This document shows, one piece after another, positions 18,053-26,434 of a stretch of DNA of 64,000 nt. The DNA lies in NCBI GenBank assembly GCA_951812805.1, contig CATOSZ010000003.1:1442557-1506556 (forward strand). Direction: 5' to 3'. Every line of letters starts with the position of its first letter. Position 1 is the stretch's first letter. The position numbers and the translations under genes were made by a program. Origin of the DNA: an uncultured Alphaproteobacteria bacterium (GTDB lineage: Bacteria; Pseudomonadota; Alphaproteobacteria; GCA-2731375). Below the pieces are notes generated by a model. The model searched no databases. It had not been told where the DNA came from and worked only from the letters and a program-made list of their open reading frames with translations.

Positions 18053-18823
18053 CTAATCCGTCGAGTATTCGCCGACGCCTGCCATCTCGTAGCCGCCGTC
18101 GACGAAGAGGATGTGGCCGTTGACGTAGCCGGCCGCCTCGCCGGCCAGGAACACGGCCGCGTCTGCCATTTCCGCCACCGTGCCGTAGCGCCCGGCGGGA
18201 ATATGACGGCGGTAGTTGGTTCGCGTGTTCTCCGTATGCGTCGCGCGGGTGAGCGCGGTGTCGACCGGGCCCGGCCCGATCGCGTTCACCGTGATGCCGG
18301 AGGGTGCGAGGTCGCGCGCCGCCTGGCGAGTGAGGCCGATGACCGCCGCCTTGGAGGTGCCGTAGGCCGTGCGCGCCTCGCCCGCGCGGGAGCCGGCGAT
18401 GGAGGCGACGTTGACAATGCGGCCATAGCCGCGTTTCGCCATCTCCTTCGCCGCGGCCTGGGCGCAATAGAAGCTCGCATGCAGGTTGATCCGCATTACC
18501 CGTTCGAACTCCTCGGCTTCGACCTCGAGGAAATGGCCGAAGCTGGCGGTGCCGGCGACGTTGGCCAGGATGTCGAGGCGGCCGTGACGGGCCACCGTGT
18601 CGGCCACCAGGGCGTCGACCGCCGCGCGCTCGGTGACGTCGAGGGCCGTCGCCTCGGCCACGCCGCCCGCGGCGCGGATCGCCGCCGCCGTCGCCTCGAC
18701 GGCGTCCGCGTTGATATCGGTGAGCGCAAGCCGGGCCCCCTCGGCCGCGAAAGCATGCGCGATGCCCTCGCCGATGCCACCCGCCGCCCCGGTCACGATC
18801 GCCACACGGTCCTGCAAACGCAT
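18053..18823 (-). CDS. SDR family oxidoreductase
   Basis: A 256-residue classical short-chain dehydrogenase. The NAD(P)-binding motif is VTGAAGGIGEGIA (TGxxxGxG) near residue 10, NVAG is near residue 88, and the catalytic Ser, Tyr and Lys sit in NVASIAGSRAGEARTAYGTSKAA. IGPGPVDTALT follows the active site. The acidic DINADAVE after strand 2 suggests NAD rather than NADP. GGGAGGAAAG precedes the ATG. It is the third gene after the selenoprotein and the HAD hydrolase and likely shares their transcript. Its substrate is unknown. Confidence 0.88.
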   Translation of the reverse strand: MRLQDRVAIVTGAAGGIGEGIAHAFAAEGARLALTDINADAVEATAAAIRAAGGVAEATALDVTERAAVDALVADTVARHGRLDILANVAGTASFGHFLEVEAEEFERVMRINLHASFYCAQAAAKEMAKRGYGRIVNVASIAGSRAGEARTAYGTSKAAVIGLTRQAARDLAPSGITVNAIGPGPVDTALTRATHTENTRTNYRRHIPAGRYGTVAEMADAAVFLAGEAAGYVNGHILFVDGGYEMAGVGEYSTD

Positions 18824-18877
18824 GATCTTTCCTCCCTGTTTTCCGGCGGCCAGGATAGGCGAGACGTTGCCCGGAGG

Positions 18878-19543
18878 CTATTCGAGGCCGAGCAGGGCCG
18901 GCAGCGGCGAAAGGTCAGTGAATTCCTCGTAGGGCCCGAAGGCCGGATCTCCGGTCTTGGCAAAGCGGTTGATCCAGACCCGGCGAATGCCCAGCGCATG
19001 GGCCGGCTCGATGTCGTGATAGAAGCCCTGGGCGACATGCAGGATCTCGTCCGTACGGCAGCCGCACCGCTCGAGCAGCAGGCGGAACATCCCGTGATCG
19101 GGCTTGTAGCAGCCGGCATGCGCCGCCAGGACCACCTGGTCGAACGGCACGCCGATCATCGCCAGATTGTCGGCGATGATCGCCTCCTGGCTGTTCGACA
19201 GCACGGCGGTGGAGAACCGCGTGCGGATGGCATTCAATGCCGGCGCGACGTCGGCGAAGGCCGGGGCTTGCCGTACCGCCGCCTCCACGCCGGCCGCATC
19301 CCCCGGCGCCGCTCGCGCGCCCACCGCGGCGAAAGCCCTGGCCACGGCCTCAACCAACACCTCGGACAGGGGCATGAAGCTCGTCGCCTGGATCTCGCGT
19401 TCCGCCGCCTCGAACGCGGCGACGAGGGGGTCGGCCTCGACATCGTGGGCCGCGGCCAGGTCGCGGATCGCCCGCGCCTTGGAACGCGTGTAGTCGACCA
19501 GGGTGTCGTAGCAATCGAAGGTGACGTAGCGGATCGCGGACAC
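18878..19543 (-). CDS. HAD hydrolase, haloacid-dehalogenase type II-like
   Basis: 221 residues. Motif I, VTFDCYDTLVDY, gives the nucleophile Asp near residue 9. Motif II, VLSNSQEAI, holds the phosphate-binding Ser, and motif III, CYKPDHGMF, the Lys near residue 150; a helical cap lies between I and II. The fit is to 2-haloacid dehalogenase-like or phosphatase members. It starts at GTG two bases after the selenoprotein stop, so the two are translationally linked. The substrate could be a phospho- or halo-acid; neither is proven here. Confidence 0.82.
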   Translation of the reverse strand: MSAIRYVTFDCYDTLVDYTRSKARAIRDLAAAHDVEADPLVAAFEAAEREIQATSFMPLSEVLVEAVARAFAAVGARAAPGDAAGVEAAVRQAPAFADVAPALNAIRTRFSTAVLSNSQEAIIADNLAMIGVPFDQVVLAAHAGCYKPDHGMFRLLLERCGCRTDEILHVAQGFYHDIEPAHALGIRRVWINRFAKTGDPAFGPYEEFTDLSPLPALLGLE

Positions 19544-19545
19544 GG

Positions 19546-20748
19546 TCAGAGCCGATGCTCCTGCGAGCGGGGCACCAGAAGACGGAGGCCGAGCTGCTTC
19601 AACCGCTCGTCCGCGTGACCGCTCAATACCGGGTGGAGGTCGAGCATGATGCGCCCGGCCTCGGTTTCACCCCAGAACCAGTCGGCGAGCTGACCCGCGC
19701 CGGCCGCACCCCCCGGCTGGGCGGCGATCGCCTCCAGATAGAAGGCCTTCAGATCCTCCAGCACCGTCTTCAACAGGGCGGCGGGGGCGACACCTTCCAA
19801 CGGGCTTTCCGGCACGCCGCCGTCGAGGAAGGCGGCCATGAAGGCGCCGGCATCCGCCATGGCGAGGCCGCCGGCGCCGACCGTGGTGCGCCCGCGCCGG
19901 GCCACCGCTTCGTCGTACCAGGGGTGCAGGCGGCGGATTTCGGCCGCCAGGCGACCGGCCGGCGTATCGGCGTCCGCCGTACCGGCGAGTTGGATCGGGC
20001 AGGCCCAGCCCTCGACCATGCCGCCGGCCGGCGCCTCGTCGGGGAAGTCGACCAGCACGGGCCCGGACGCCGCCTCCAGCAGGCGGAGGGTGTCGAGCAG
20101 CACGCGGCGCTGGAACGCGGCGTCGTCCGGCGCGCCGAGCGGGCGGCCCAACTCAAACGGAACCCAGAGCGCGCGCGGCGCGCGCATCGTCTCGGTGTGC
20201 AATCGGATCAGGCTCACCTGCGTGGTGGGGACGCCTTCGCTCTCGATCGTATGTGCAAGCCCGCCCACGGCGCGCGTGCAGAAGGGTCAGACCGGAACCA
20301 GCAGGGCGGCGTCGACGCGGTCCTGCTTCAACAGGCCGGCCAGGTGTTCCGCCATCGGCGCCATCGCGTCGGGCGAGGTCGCGCCCATGAAGGAATAGTG
20401 ATGGCGCGCGACGGAACCGATGGCGCCCTCGGCCGCCAACTCGTGCAGGCGGGCCAACGGAAACATGACGTTGTAGTCCTGCTGGAATCCGGTCCGGTCG
20501 AAGTTGGTTGAGATGTGGCTGATGATCAGGTCGGCCGGATCGACGTCGCCGGGAATGATCCGGTAGTCGTCCGCGCCGGCCTCGAAGGGCCGGTCGCCGC
20601 GCACCTGCAGCCCGGCCGTCGAGATCAACGCCACCCGACGTTCCGAGAGGGGCGGGCCCTCGACCCAGGGGTCGCTGTCGGGCGTCGCGCACTCGAGCGT
20701 GGCGATGTGATGGCGCAGGGTTTCGGGCAGATCCTCTAATCGGGCCAT
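19546..20748 (-). CDS. GrdB-like selenoprotein (Sec at residue 154)
   Basis: Read with the TGA at 20287-20289 as selenocysteine, the frame is one 400-residue protein of the glycine/sarcosine/betaine reductase selenoprotein B family (GrdB-like). Residues 88-125 carry ISHISTNFDRTGFQQDYNV and GSVARHHYSFMGAT. The redox site is LLVPV-Sec-PFC, with Cys at 157, where relatives have UxxC or CxxC. Conserved sequence continues without a shift after the TGA (PRALWVPFELGRPLG). The ATG at 20748 has a strong GGAGG six bases before it. A SECIS-like hairpin lies directly downstream of the TGA. It heads an operon with a HAD hydrolase and an SDR. GrdA, GrdC and the selenocysteine machinery are not in the window. 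A plain nonsense mutation is the alternative but less likely. Confidence 0.85.
20254..20280 (-). promoter_or_regulatory. SECIS-like hairpin for selenocysteine insertion
   Basis: Six bases after the UGA, the message can fold into a 27-nt hairpin with 12-nt arms and a GUG loop. Going inward, the pairs are UGCA/UGCA, a mismatch, GC/GC, a G-G mismatch and CGCC/GGCG. The loop begins about 18 nt after the UGA and starts with G. This matches the known bacterial SECIS rules for SelB binding in distance and loop position. The structure was found by eye; no folding energy was computed. Confidence 0.75.
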
Positions 20749-20888
20749 GGCTATCCTCCAGGTCGCGGCCACCGAACGGGTAGCACCGCGCATCGTCGGC
20801 CGCAAGCTCGCGGAGGGCGACGCGATCTGTCAGACTTGCCGGCATAGAGCTTGGAAATCCAGACGAAACATTGAGAAGGACAGGGATA

Positions 20889-21977
20889 ATGCTTCGTATC
20901 GGCAACATGACCTTTCACATGGGCCCGAGCGCCATCGGCGGCCCGGACGACTTGGAAGCGGCGATCCTCGAATTCATCGCCGCCGCCCGAAGCAGCCTCG
21001 ACGTCGCGGTGCAGGAGCTCGAATCCCGACCCATCGCCGAGGCCCTGATCGCCGCCCGCCAGCGCGGGGTTCGCGTACGTGTCGTGCTGGAGGGCGACTA
21101 TCTGATCGACGACAACCCGGCGCCCGATCCCTTCCAGGCCGTCGGCGCGCACGAGCCGAACCGGGTGCTGTTCAACGCCCTCCTGCGTACCGGCATCGAC
21201 GCGCGCACCGACTACAACGCCAAGATTTTCCACCAGAAGTTCATCGTCCGCGATATCGACGAGACCGGCGCCGGGCGCCGCGCGGTGCTGACCGGCTCGA
21301 CCAACTTCACGCCGACGGGCACCGCGGTCAATCTCAACCACGTCATCACCATTCGCGGTGCCGCCGTGGCGCGCGAGTACGACAAGGAATTCCGGGAGAT
21401 CTGGGACGGTACCTTCGGCACGTCGCGGCAGCGCCACGAGCCGAAGCCGCGCAATTCCCGGGTTTCCGGTGTGCGGGTGAAGGTCCTGTTCGCGCCGGAC
21501 CATGCGCCGGAAATGGAGATCATGAAGCAGATGCTGAAGGCACGCCAACGCATCGACTTCGCGATCTTCACCTTTTCCCAGTCCTCGGGCATCGACGATA
21601 CGATGATCGCGCTGCGTCGCGCCGGCATCACCGTGCAGGGCGTCTTCGATCCCGGCCAGGGCAACCAGAGCTGGGCGGCGACGCGGGGAATCGCGGCGAG
21701 CGGTGCCGACGTCTTCCTCGCCAGTGACCGGCAAGGCCTCGGCAAGCTGCATCACAAGCTGATGGTGATCGACCGCCAGGTCGTCATCGCCGGCAGCTTC
21801 AACTACACCGGCCCCGCCAACGCGCTGAACGACGAGAACATCATCATCATCGGCGACATCGACGAAGACTCGGCCACCGGCCGGCAGAACCAGGCGGACC
21901 TCGCGGGCTTTGCCGCCGACGAGATCGGGCGCATCATCCAGCGCCACGGACGCCGGGTCCCGCCGGCTGCCCCCTGA
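20889..21977 (+). CDS. Phospholipase D-like protein
   Basis: 362 residues with two PLD half-sites: FHQKFIVRD near residue 118 and LHHKLMVID near residue 288. Both have the HxKxxxxD pattern, followed by GSTNFTPTG and GSFNYTGPAN. Such proteins cut or transfer phosphodiester bonds in phospholipids or nucleic acid through a His intermediate. No membrane helix or clear signal peptide is seen. The ATG at 20889 follows GAAGGACAGGG. It diverges from the selenoprotein operon and precedes the LLM oxidoreductase by 20 bp. The substrate class, lipid or DNA, is open. Confidence 0.88.
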   Translation: MLRIGNMTFHMGPSAIGGPDDLEAAILEFIAAARSSLDVAVQELESRPIAEALIAARQRGVRVRVVLEGDYLIDDNPAPDPFQAVGAHEPNRVLFNALLRTGIDARTDYNAKIFHQKFIVRDIDETGAGRRAVLTGSTNFTPTGTAVNLNHVITIRGAAVAREYDKEFREIWDGTFGTSRQRHEPKPRNSRVSGVRVKVLFAPDHAPEMEIMKQMLKARQRIDFAIFTFSQSSGIDDTMIALRRAGITVQGVFDPGQGNQSWAATRGIAASGADVFLASDRQGLGKLHHKLMVIDRQVVIAGSFNYTGPANALNDENIIIIGDIDEDSATGRQNQADLAGFAADEIGRIIQRHGRRVPPAAP

Positions 21978-21997
21978 CACAAGGAGCTTCGACACCC

Positions 21998-22840
21998 ATG
22001 CTCATCGGTCTCGCCATTCCGCTGCCGGCCTATACCATCGATCCCGCCTTCATGGCCGCCAAGGCCGAGGCCATCGGTTACGATTCGATCTGGTATGCCG
22101 AACACCCCGCCGTGCCGGTCGAAAGCAACAGTCCCTTCCCCTCGACGGGCGGGGAGATCCCCTGGACCTATTCCCACTTCACCGATCCCTATATCGCGCT
22201 CGCCCGCGCCTCCGCGGTGACGACGACCCTGAAGCTCGGCACCGGCATCACCCTGGTCCCGCAACGCAACCCGTTGCTGCTGGCGAAGGAGGTCTCGACC
22301 CTGGATCTTTACAGTGGCGGGCGTTTCCTGTTCGGCATCGGCACCGGCTGGCTGCGCGAGGAGGTGGAGATCTTCGGCGGCGACTTCCCCCGGCGCTGGA
22401 CCCAGACGCGGGAAGCGCTCGACGTCATGAAGACGCTTTGGACCGAGGAGGAGGCGGGCTTCCATGGCCGCTATTACGATTTCCCGCCGGTCCGCAGCTA
22501 TCCCAAGCCGGTGCAGAAGCCGCATCCACCGATCCTCATCGGCGGTGCCGCGAAGAACGTGCTCGCCCGCGTCGTCGACCATGCGGACGGCTGGCTGCCG
22601 AACCGGATCACGCCGCAGGCCCTGACGGAGGCGCGGCGCGAACTCGACCGGCTGGCGGGCGAGGCCGGGCGCGATCCCGCCTCGATCACCATTTCCGTCT
22701 ACGGCCAGCCGCCGGAACGCGACATCGTCCAGCCGCTGTTCGAAGCCGGCGCCGACCGCGTCGTGCTGCGCGGCGCCCATGTCGGAACCGAGGCGGAAGC
22801 GGAACGCCAGCTCGAAAACATGATGGCGGCGGTCCAATGA
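21998..22840 (+). CDS. LLM-class flavin/F420-dependent oxidoreductase
   Basis: A 280-residue TIM-barrel flavoenzyme of the luciferase-like monooxygenase family, TIGR03619-type. The N-terminal strand is GLAIPLPAYTIDPAFMAAKAE, KLGTGITLVPQRNPLLLAKEV follows near residue 75, and RFLFGIGTGWLREEVEIFG near residue 108 matches the family signature. These proteins use reduced FMN or F420; F420 dependence is only inherited from the family name. ACAAGGAG precedes the ATG. It overlaps the next SDR gene by four bases, which suggests two oxidative steps on one compound. Confidence 0.85.
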   Translation: MLIGLAIPLPAYTIDPAFMAAKAEAIGYDSIWYAEHPAVPVESNSPFPSTGGEIPWTYSHFTDPYIALARASAVTTTLKLGTGITLVPQRNPLLLAKEVSTLDLYSGGRFLFGIGTGWLREEVEIFGGDFPRRWTQTREALDVMKTLWTEEEAGFHGRYYDFPPVRSYPKPVQKPHPPILIGGAAKNVLARVVDHADGWLPNRITPQALTEARRELDRLAGEAGRDPASITISVYGQPPERDIVQPLFEAGADRVVLRGAHVGTEAEAERQLENMMAAVQ

Positions 22841-23595
22841 GCGGGCGCCTCGCCGGCAAGGTCGCCGTCGTCACCGGGGCGGCCAACGGTATCGGCCGGG
22901 CCGTGGCGGAACGCTTCGCGGCCGAGGGCGCGCGCCTGGTCTTGGGCGATATCGAGGGCGACGCGCTCGTGACGCTCGCCGCCGGGCTGGAAGCCGAAAC
23001 GGCGACTTTCGTCGGCGACCTCACCGAGGAGGCCGGCGCCGAAGCACTGATGGCGGCGGCGGTGGCGCGCTTCGAGGGAATCGACGTGCTGGTCGCCAAC
23101 CTCGGCGGCTCGCGCCCCGGCAAGGTCTGGGACCTGCCGGTCGAAACCTGGGACGAGGTCATGCGGTTGAACCTGCGCAGCCTCTTCCTCTGCACCAAGC
23201 ATGCCGCGCGGGCGATGATGGCGGGCGGCGGCGGCGCCATCGTCTGCCTGTCTTCCGGCGCCCGCGAGGGCACGCCCTGGAGCGCCTTCTACGCCGGTGC
23301 CAGCGCCTATTCCGCGGCCAAGGCGGGCGTGCACGGCTTCCTGCGCGACGTGGCGATGGAACTGGCCGAACACGACATCCGCATCAACGCCGTCGGCCCC
23401 GGCCCGATCGACACCGAACGCGTCGGCCCGGGCCTGCGGAAACTGAACGAGACGGTGGCAAAGAGCCCGGATTTCATGACGCCGATGGGCCGCCTAGGCA
23501 CGCCCGAGGAAGTGGCCAACGCGATCCTGTTCCTCGCCTCGGACGAAGCCTCCTACGTCACCGGGCACACGCTGGCCGTGGCCGGCGGGCGGTGA
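22837..23595 (+). CDS. SDR family oxidoreductase
   Basis: A 252-residue classical SDR. The cofactor motif is VTGAANGIGRAVA near residue 15, the second-strand acidic residue in GDIEGDAL points to NAD, and the VANLGG turn follows. The catalytic set is CLSSGAREG, then SAYSAAKAGVHGF. The C-terminal EEVANAILFLASDEASYVTGH is typical of FabG-like members. The start codon overlaps the LLM oxidoreductase stop. It ends 21 bp before the convergent ChrR gene. The physiological substrate is not evident. Confidence 0.88.
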   Translation: MSGRLAGKVAVVTGAANGIGRAVAERFAAEGARLVLGDIEGDALVTLAAGLEAETATFVGDLTEEAGAEALMAAAVARFEGIDVLVANLGGSRPGKVWDLPVETWDEVMRLNLRSLFLCTKHAARAMMAGGGGAIVCLSSGAREGTPWSAFYAGASAYSAAKAGVHGFLRDVAMELAEHDIRINAVGPGPIDTERVGPGLRKLNETVAKSPDFMTPMGRLGTPEEVANAILFLASDEASYVTGHTLAVAGGR

Positions 23596-23616
23596 GGGGC
23601 GCAGCACTCGTCCGCG

Positions 23617-24270
23617 TCAAATCCCGATGAGCGGTTGGACCAGGCGCATGAGCGGGCTGGAGAAGGCGAGCGGCGCGTCCGTGACGGCGAGGCAGATGCA
23701 GTCCTCCCCCGGCGCCGCGTGCGGCTGGTGGCGAAGGGTCGGGTCCGCCTCCTGAAAGTCGCCCCGGCCGTAGTGGCCGGTGGAATCGCTATAGGCACCC
23801 GAAAAGACCAGGGTCAATTCCAGCCCGCCGTGGCTGTGGGCCGGGACGGGCTTGCCCGCCGGGATCCGCAGAAGGCGGGTGGTGACGCCGGGCGTTCCGG
23901 TCGGAATCAAAACCTGCCGGGCGCCGACACCGAGGCGGCGCCAGGGAATCTCGCCGACATCGCCACCGAGATAACGGCGGATCGGGGCGGGCAGGACGTA
24001 TTCACGATCCGAAGCGACCGGAAGCGCCGGCGGCTCCGCCGTCACCGAATCGAGCCGCGCGAGGACCGCGTCGAAACCCGCGTCGTCCACCGCGTGCGGC
24101 GGCGCGGTCTCCAGCAAGGCGCCACCGAGGCGTTCCATGTCGCCGAGGGCGCTCCGGCATTCCGCACAGAGGCTCGCGTGCGCCGCGACCGCCAGGCTCC
24201 AGGCCTCGTCCAGGGCCCCGGTAGCATAGTCGAGCAGCAGGGCCTCGCTCGCATGATGGGTAATCGTCAT
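23617..24270 (-). CDS. chrR: ChrR-type anti-sigma factor
   Basis: A 217-residue zinc-binding anti-sigma factor. The N-terminal anti-sigma domain carries the HxxxCxxC zinc site in HASLCAECRSA near residues 31-38, with an earlier His at 6. The C-terminal cupin domain has HSHGGLELTLVFSG and a later His in LRHQPHAAPGED. In Rhodobacter sphaeroides ChrR holds RpoE until singlet oxygen or organic hydroperoxide triggers its turnover. Here it overlaps the sigma gene by four bases, the standard sigma/anti-sigma arrangement. The pairing and both metal sites are visible in the sequence; the singlet-oxygen role is carried over from the family. Confidence 0.92.
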   Translation of the reverse strand: MTITHHASEALLLDYATGALDEAWSLAVAAHASLCAECRSALGDMERLGGALLETAPPHAVDDAGFDAVLARLDSVTAEPPALPVASDREYVLPAPIRRYLGGDVGEIPWRRLGVGARQVLIPTGTPGVTTRLLRIPAGKPVPAHSHGGLELTLVFSGAYSDSTGHYGRGDFQEADPTLRHQPHAAPGEDCICLAVTDAPLAFSSPLMRLVQPLIGI

Positions 24271-24836
24271 TCACCCCCTCCCAATTCCGCGCGCATCCGC
24301 CTGAAGGCGAGCCGGATGCGCGACTTGACCGTGCCGAGCGGCAGGTCGAGGTCGGTCGCGATTTCCGTATGGGGTTTTTCCTCGAGAAAGGCCTGTTCGA
24401 GGACCAGGCGCTGTTCTGCCGGCAGCCGGGACAGCGCCTGGTGCAGTCGTCCCGCCTCTTCCGCCCGCGAGACGATCTCACTCGGCGGCGGTTCGCCTTC
24501 CGGCGTCATCGACGGGTCGGTCATATCGGGCTCCGGCCGCAGGGTCTTGCGCAACAGATCGACGCGCACGTTCCGCGCGATGGTGAAGACCCAGGTCGAC
24601 ACCGCGGCCTTGGCGGGATCGAACAGGGCCGCCTTACGCCAGAGATTGACCATCGTCTCCTGGACGATCTCTTCCGCCAGGCCCGGATCGGTGCCCTGGC
24701 GGAGTGCGACGGCCTTCACACGAGGTCCGAAATAGCGATAGAGCGTCTCGAACGCCGCTCGGTCGCCCGTCTCGGCGATCGCCTTGACCAGGCTCGCATG
24801 GAATTCGAGTGGCGTTTTCGCCGTGCCCTCGCTCAC
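24267..24836 (-). CDS. rpoE: ECF sigma factor RpoE (ECF11 type)
   Basis: About 189 residues from the GTG at 24836. Region 2 covers FETLYRYFGPRVKAVALRQG through EEIVQETMVNLWRKA and region 4 covers LSRLPAEQRLVLEQAFLEEKPHTEIA through GTVKSRIRLAFRRMR. The GTG start is chosen because GGAGG lies five bases before it. The ATG at 24935 falls only a few bases after the -10 of the sigma-type promoter at 24941-24969, so it would be at or before the transcript start. The gene is followed directly by chrR and faces its own divergent promoter pair, which implies autoregulation. Confidence 0.88.
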   Translation of the reverse strand: MSEGTAKTPLEFHASLVKAIAETGDRAAFETLYRYFGPRVKAVALRQGTDPGLAEEIVQETMVNLWRKAALFDPAKAAVSTWVFTIARNVRVDLLRKTLRPEPDMTDPSMTPEGEPPPSEIVSRAEEAGRLHQALSRLPAEQRLVLEQAFLEEKPHTEIATDLDLPLGTVKSRIRLAFRRMRAELGGGE

Positions 24837-24940
24837 GCCCGCCTCCGTCCTGCGCGATCCCGTACGCCGCGCCACGACCCGGGAGAACGGGGCCCGAACG
24901 TGGTCTTCGGCGGAGAGGGCGAGAGCGACATTCATGCCTC

Positions 24941-24969
24941 TGTTACGCGGCCGCCGCCGACACGGATCA
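24941..24969 (-). promoter_or_regulatory. RpoE-type promoter of rpoE-chrR
   Basis: On the minus strand, TGATCC (24969-24964), an 18-bp spacer and TAACA (24945-24941). This agrees with the known ECF11 RpoE consensus TGATCC-N18-TAAGA. It directs transcription of the sigma factor's own gene and forms a back-to-back pair with the site at 25002-25030. Confidence 0.8.
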
Positions 24970-25001
24970 TCGGCGCGGCGAAAAAATACGGCGGCGCGCG
25001 G

Positions 25002-25030
25002 TGATCCAGGCCGCATATCGCCGCGTAAGA
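25002..25030 (+). promoter_or_regulatory. RpoE-type promoter of the lipid operon
   Basis: TGATCC (25002-25007), exactly 18 bp, then TAAGA (25026-25030), a full match to the ECF11 consensus. The transcript would start about 50 bp before the GTG of the flavin amine oxidase gene and cover the five overlapping or closely spaced genes up to 30393. Confidence 0.85.
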
Positions 25031-25087
25031 CGTTGAAAATCGCCACCGCTGGCCGCATGCCGCCGGGCGATCCGACAGGAGCAATCG

Positions 25088-26434
25088 GTGTACCACATCC
25101 CCGCCACGACAGAACGCCTCGATGTCGCCATCGTCGGCACCGGCATCGCCGGCCTTTCCGCCGCCTGGCTGCTCGACCGCCAGCACGACGTCACGGTCTA
25201 CGAGAAGAGCCCGCGCCTCGGCGGACACGCCAACACGGTCGAGGTGGCGACGGCCGCGGGGCCGGTGCCGATCGACACCGGCTTCATCGTCTACAACGAG
25301 CGGAACTACCCCAACCTCACGGCGCTGTTCGAACATCTGGACGTGGCGACGGCGGAAAGCGACATGTCGTTCGGCGCGTCCCTGGATGCGGGCGGCTTCG
25401 AATATGCCGGCAGCGACCTGAATTCGCTGCTGGGTCAGCGGTCGAACCTGGTAAAGCCCCGGTTCTGGCGCATGGTCGCGGAACTGGCGCGGTTTTGGCG
25501 CGAGGCACCGGGCGTCCTCGACGATCCCCGGGCCGAGGAGATGACGCTCGCCGACTATCTCCGCCACGCCGGCCACGGCGAGGATTTCGCCCGCGACCAC
25601 CTGCTGCCGATGGGCGCCGCAATCTGGTCGACCACGGCCGAGGAGATCAAGGCCTACCCCGCCGCCGCCTTCATCCGCTTCTTCGAGAGCCATGGCCTGC
25701 TGAGTCTTTCCGACCGGCCGAGCTGGCGTACGGTACGCGGCGGCAGCCGCGAGTATGTGCGCCGCCTCGCCGCCCCGTTCCGGGACCGGGTGCGCCATGG
25801 CGGGGTGCGGGCGATCCGGCGCGGGCCGGCGGGCATACACATCGTCGACATCGATGGGCGGGAGAGCGTGCACGACCGCGTGGTCGTTGCCTGCCACGCC
25901 GACGAGGCGCTCGCCCTCCTCGCCGACGCCGACGAGACGGAACGCGACCTGCTGGGAGGCTGGCGTTACACGGCGAACCGGGCGGTGCTGCACGAGGACC
26001 CGCGTCTGATGCCGCGGCGGCGGCGGGTCTGGTCGAGCTGGAATTTCATCGATGCCGGCCAGGGCGAGCGGGGGGAGGCCTTGACCGTGACCTACTGGAT
26101 GAACCGGTTGCAGCCGATCGGGCGGGAGCGGCAGTATTTCGTGACCCTCAATCCGCCCGTCGGGCGGGAGCCGCGTAATTCTCTCGCCGCCTTCGACTAT
26201 ACGCATCCCTATTTCGACGTCGCCGCCCTGAAGGCGCAGCGTCGCCTGTGGTCGCTGCAGGGCCGCCGTCATACCTGGTTCTGCGGCAGCTATTTCGGCC
26301 ATGGCTTCCACGAGGACGCCTTGCAATCGGGCCTCGCCGTGGCGGAGGAGCTGGGCGGCGTCACCCGCCCCTGGACGGTGCCCGGCGCCAACGATCGGCT
26401 GTGGCGCGACGGCGCGCGGGCGGCGAGCGCATGA
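25088..26434 (+). CDS. FAD-dependent amine-oxidase-like protein
   Basis: A 448-residue flavoprotein. The FAD site VAIVGTGIAGLSAAWLLDRQ (GxGxxG) starts near residue 13, and the second-strand acidic residue follows in VTVYEKSPRLGGHANTVEV. The C-terminal FCGSYFGHGFHEDALQSG completes the FAD domain. Members of this COG2907-like group sit next to DUF1365 and CFA-synthase genes in many proteobacteria. In R. sphaeroides, as I recall, such genes belong to the RpoE regulon and have been tied to modified, furan-containing fatty acids. The GTG start has AGGAG about nine bases upstream. Confidence 0.87.
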   Translation: MYHIPATTERLDVAIVGTGIAGLSAAWLLDRQHDVTVYEKSPRLGGHANTVEVATAAGPVPIDTGFIVYNERNYPNLTALFEHLDVATAESDMSFGASLDAGGFEYAGSDLNSLLGQRSNLVKPRFWRMVAELARFWREAPGVLDDPRAEEMTLADYLRHAGHGEDFARDHLLPMGAAIWSTTAEEIKAYPAAAFIRFFESHGLLSLSDRPSWRTVRGGSREYVRRLAAPFRDRVRHGGVRAIRRGPAGIHIVDIDGRESVHDRVVVACHADEALALLADADETERDLLGGWRYTANRAVLHEDPRLMPRRRRVWSSWNFIDAGQGERGEALTVTYWMNRLQPIGRERQYFVTLNPPVGREPRNSLAAFDYTHPYFDVAALKAQRRLWSLQGRRHTWFCGSYFGHGFHEDALQSGLAVAEELGGVTRPWTVPGANDRLWRDGARAASA

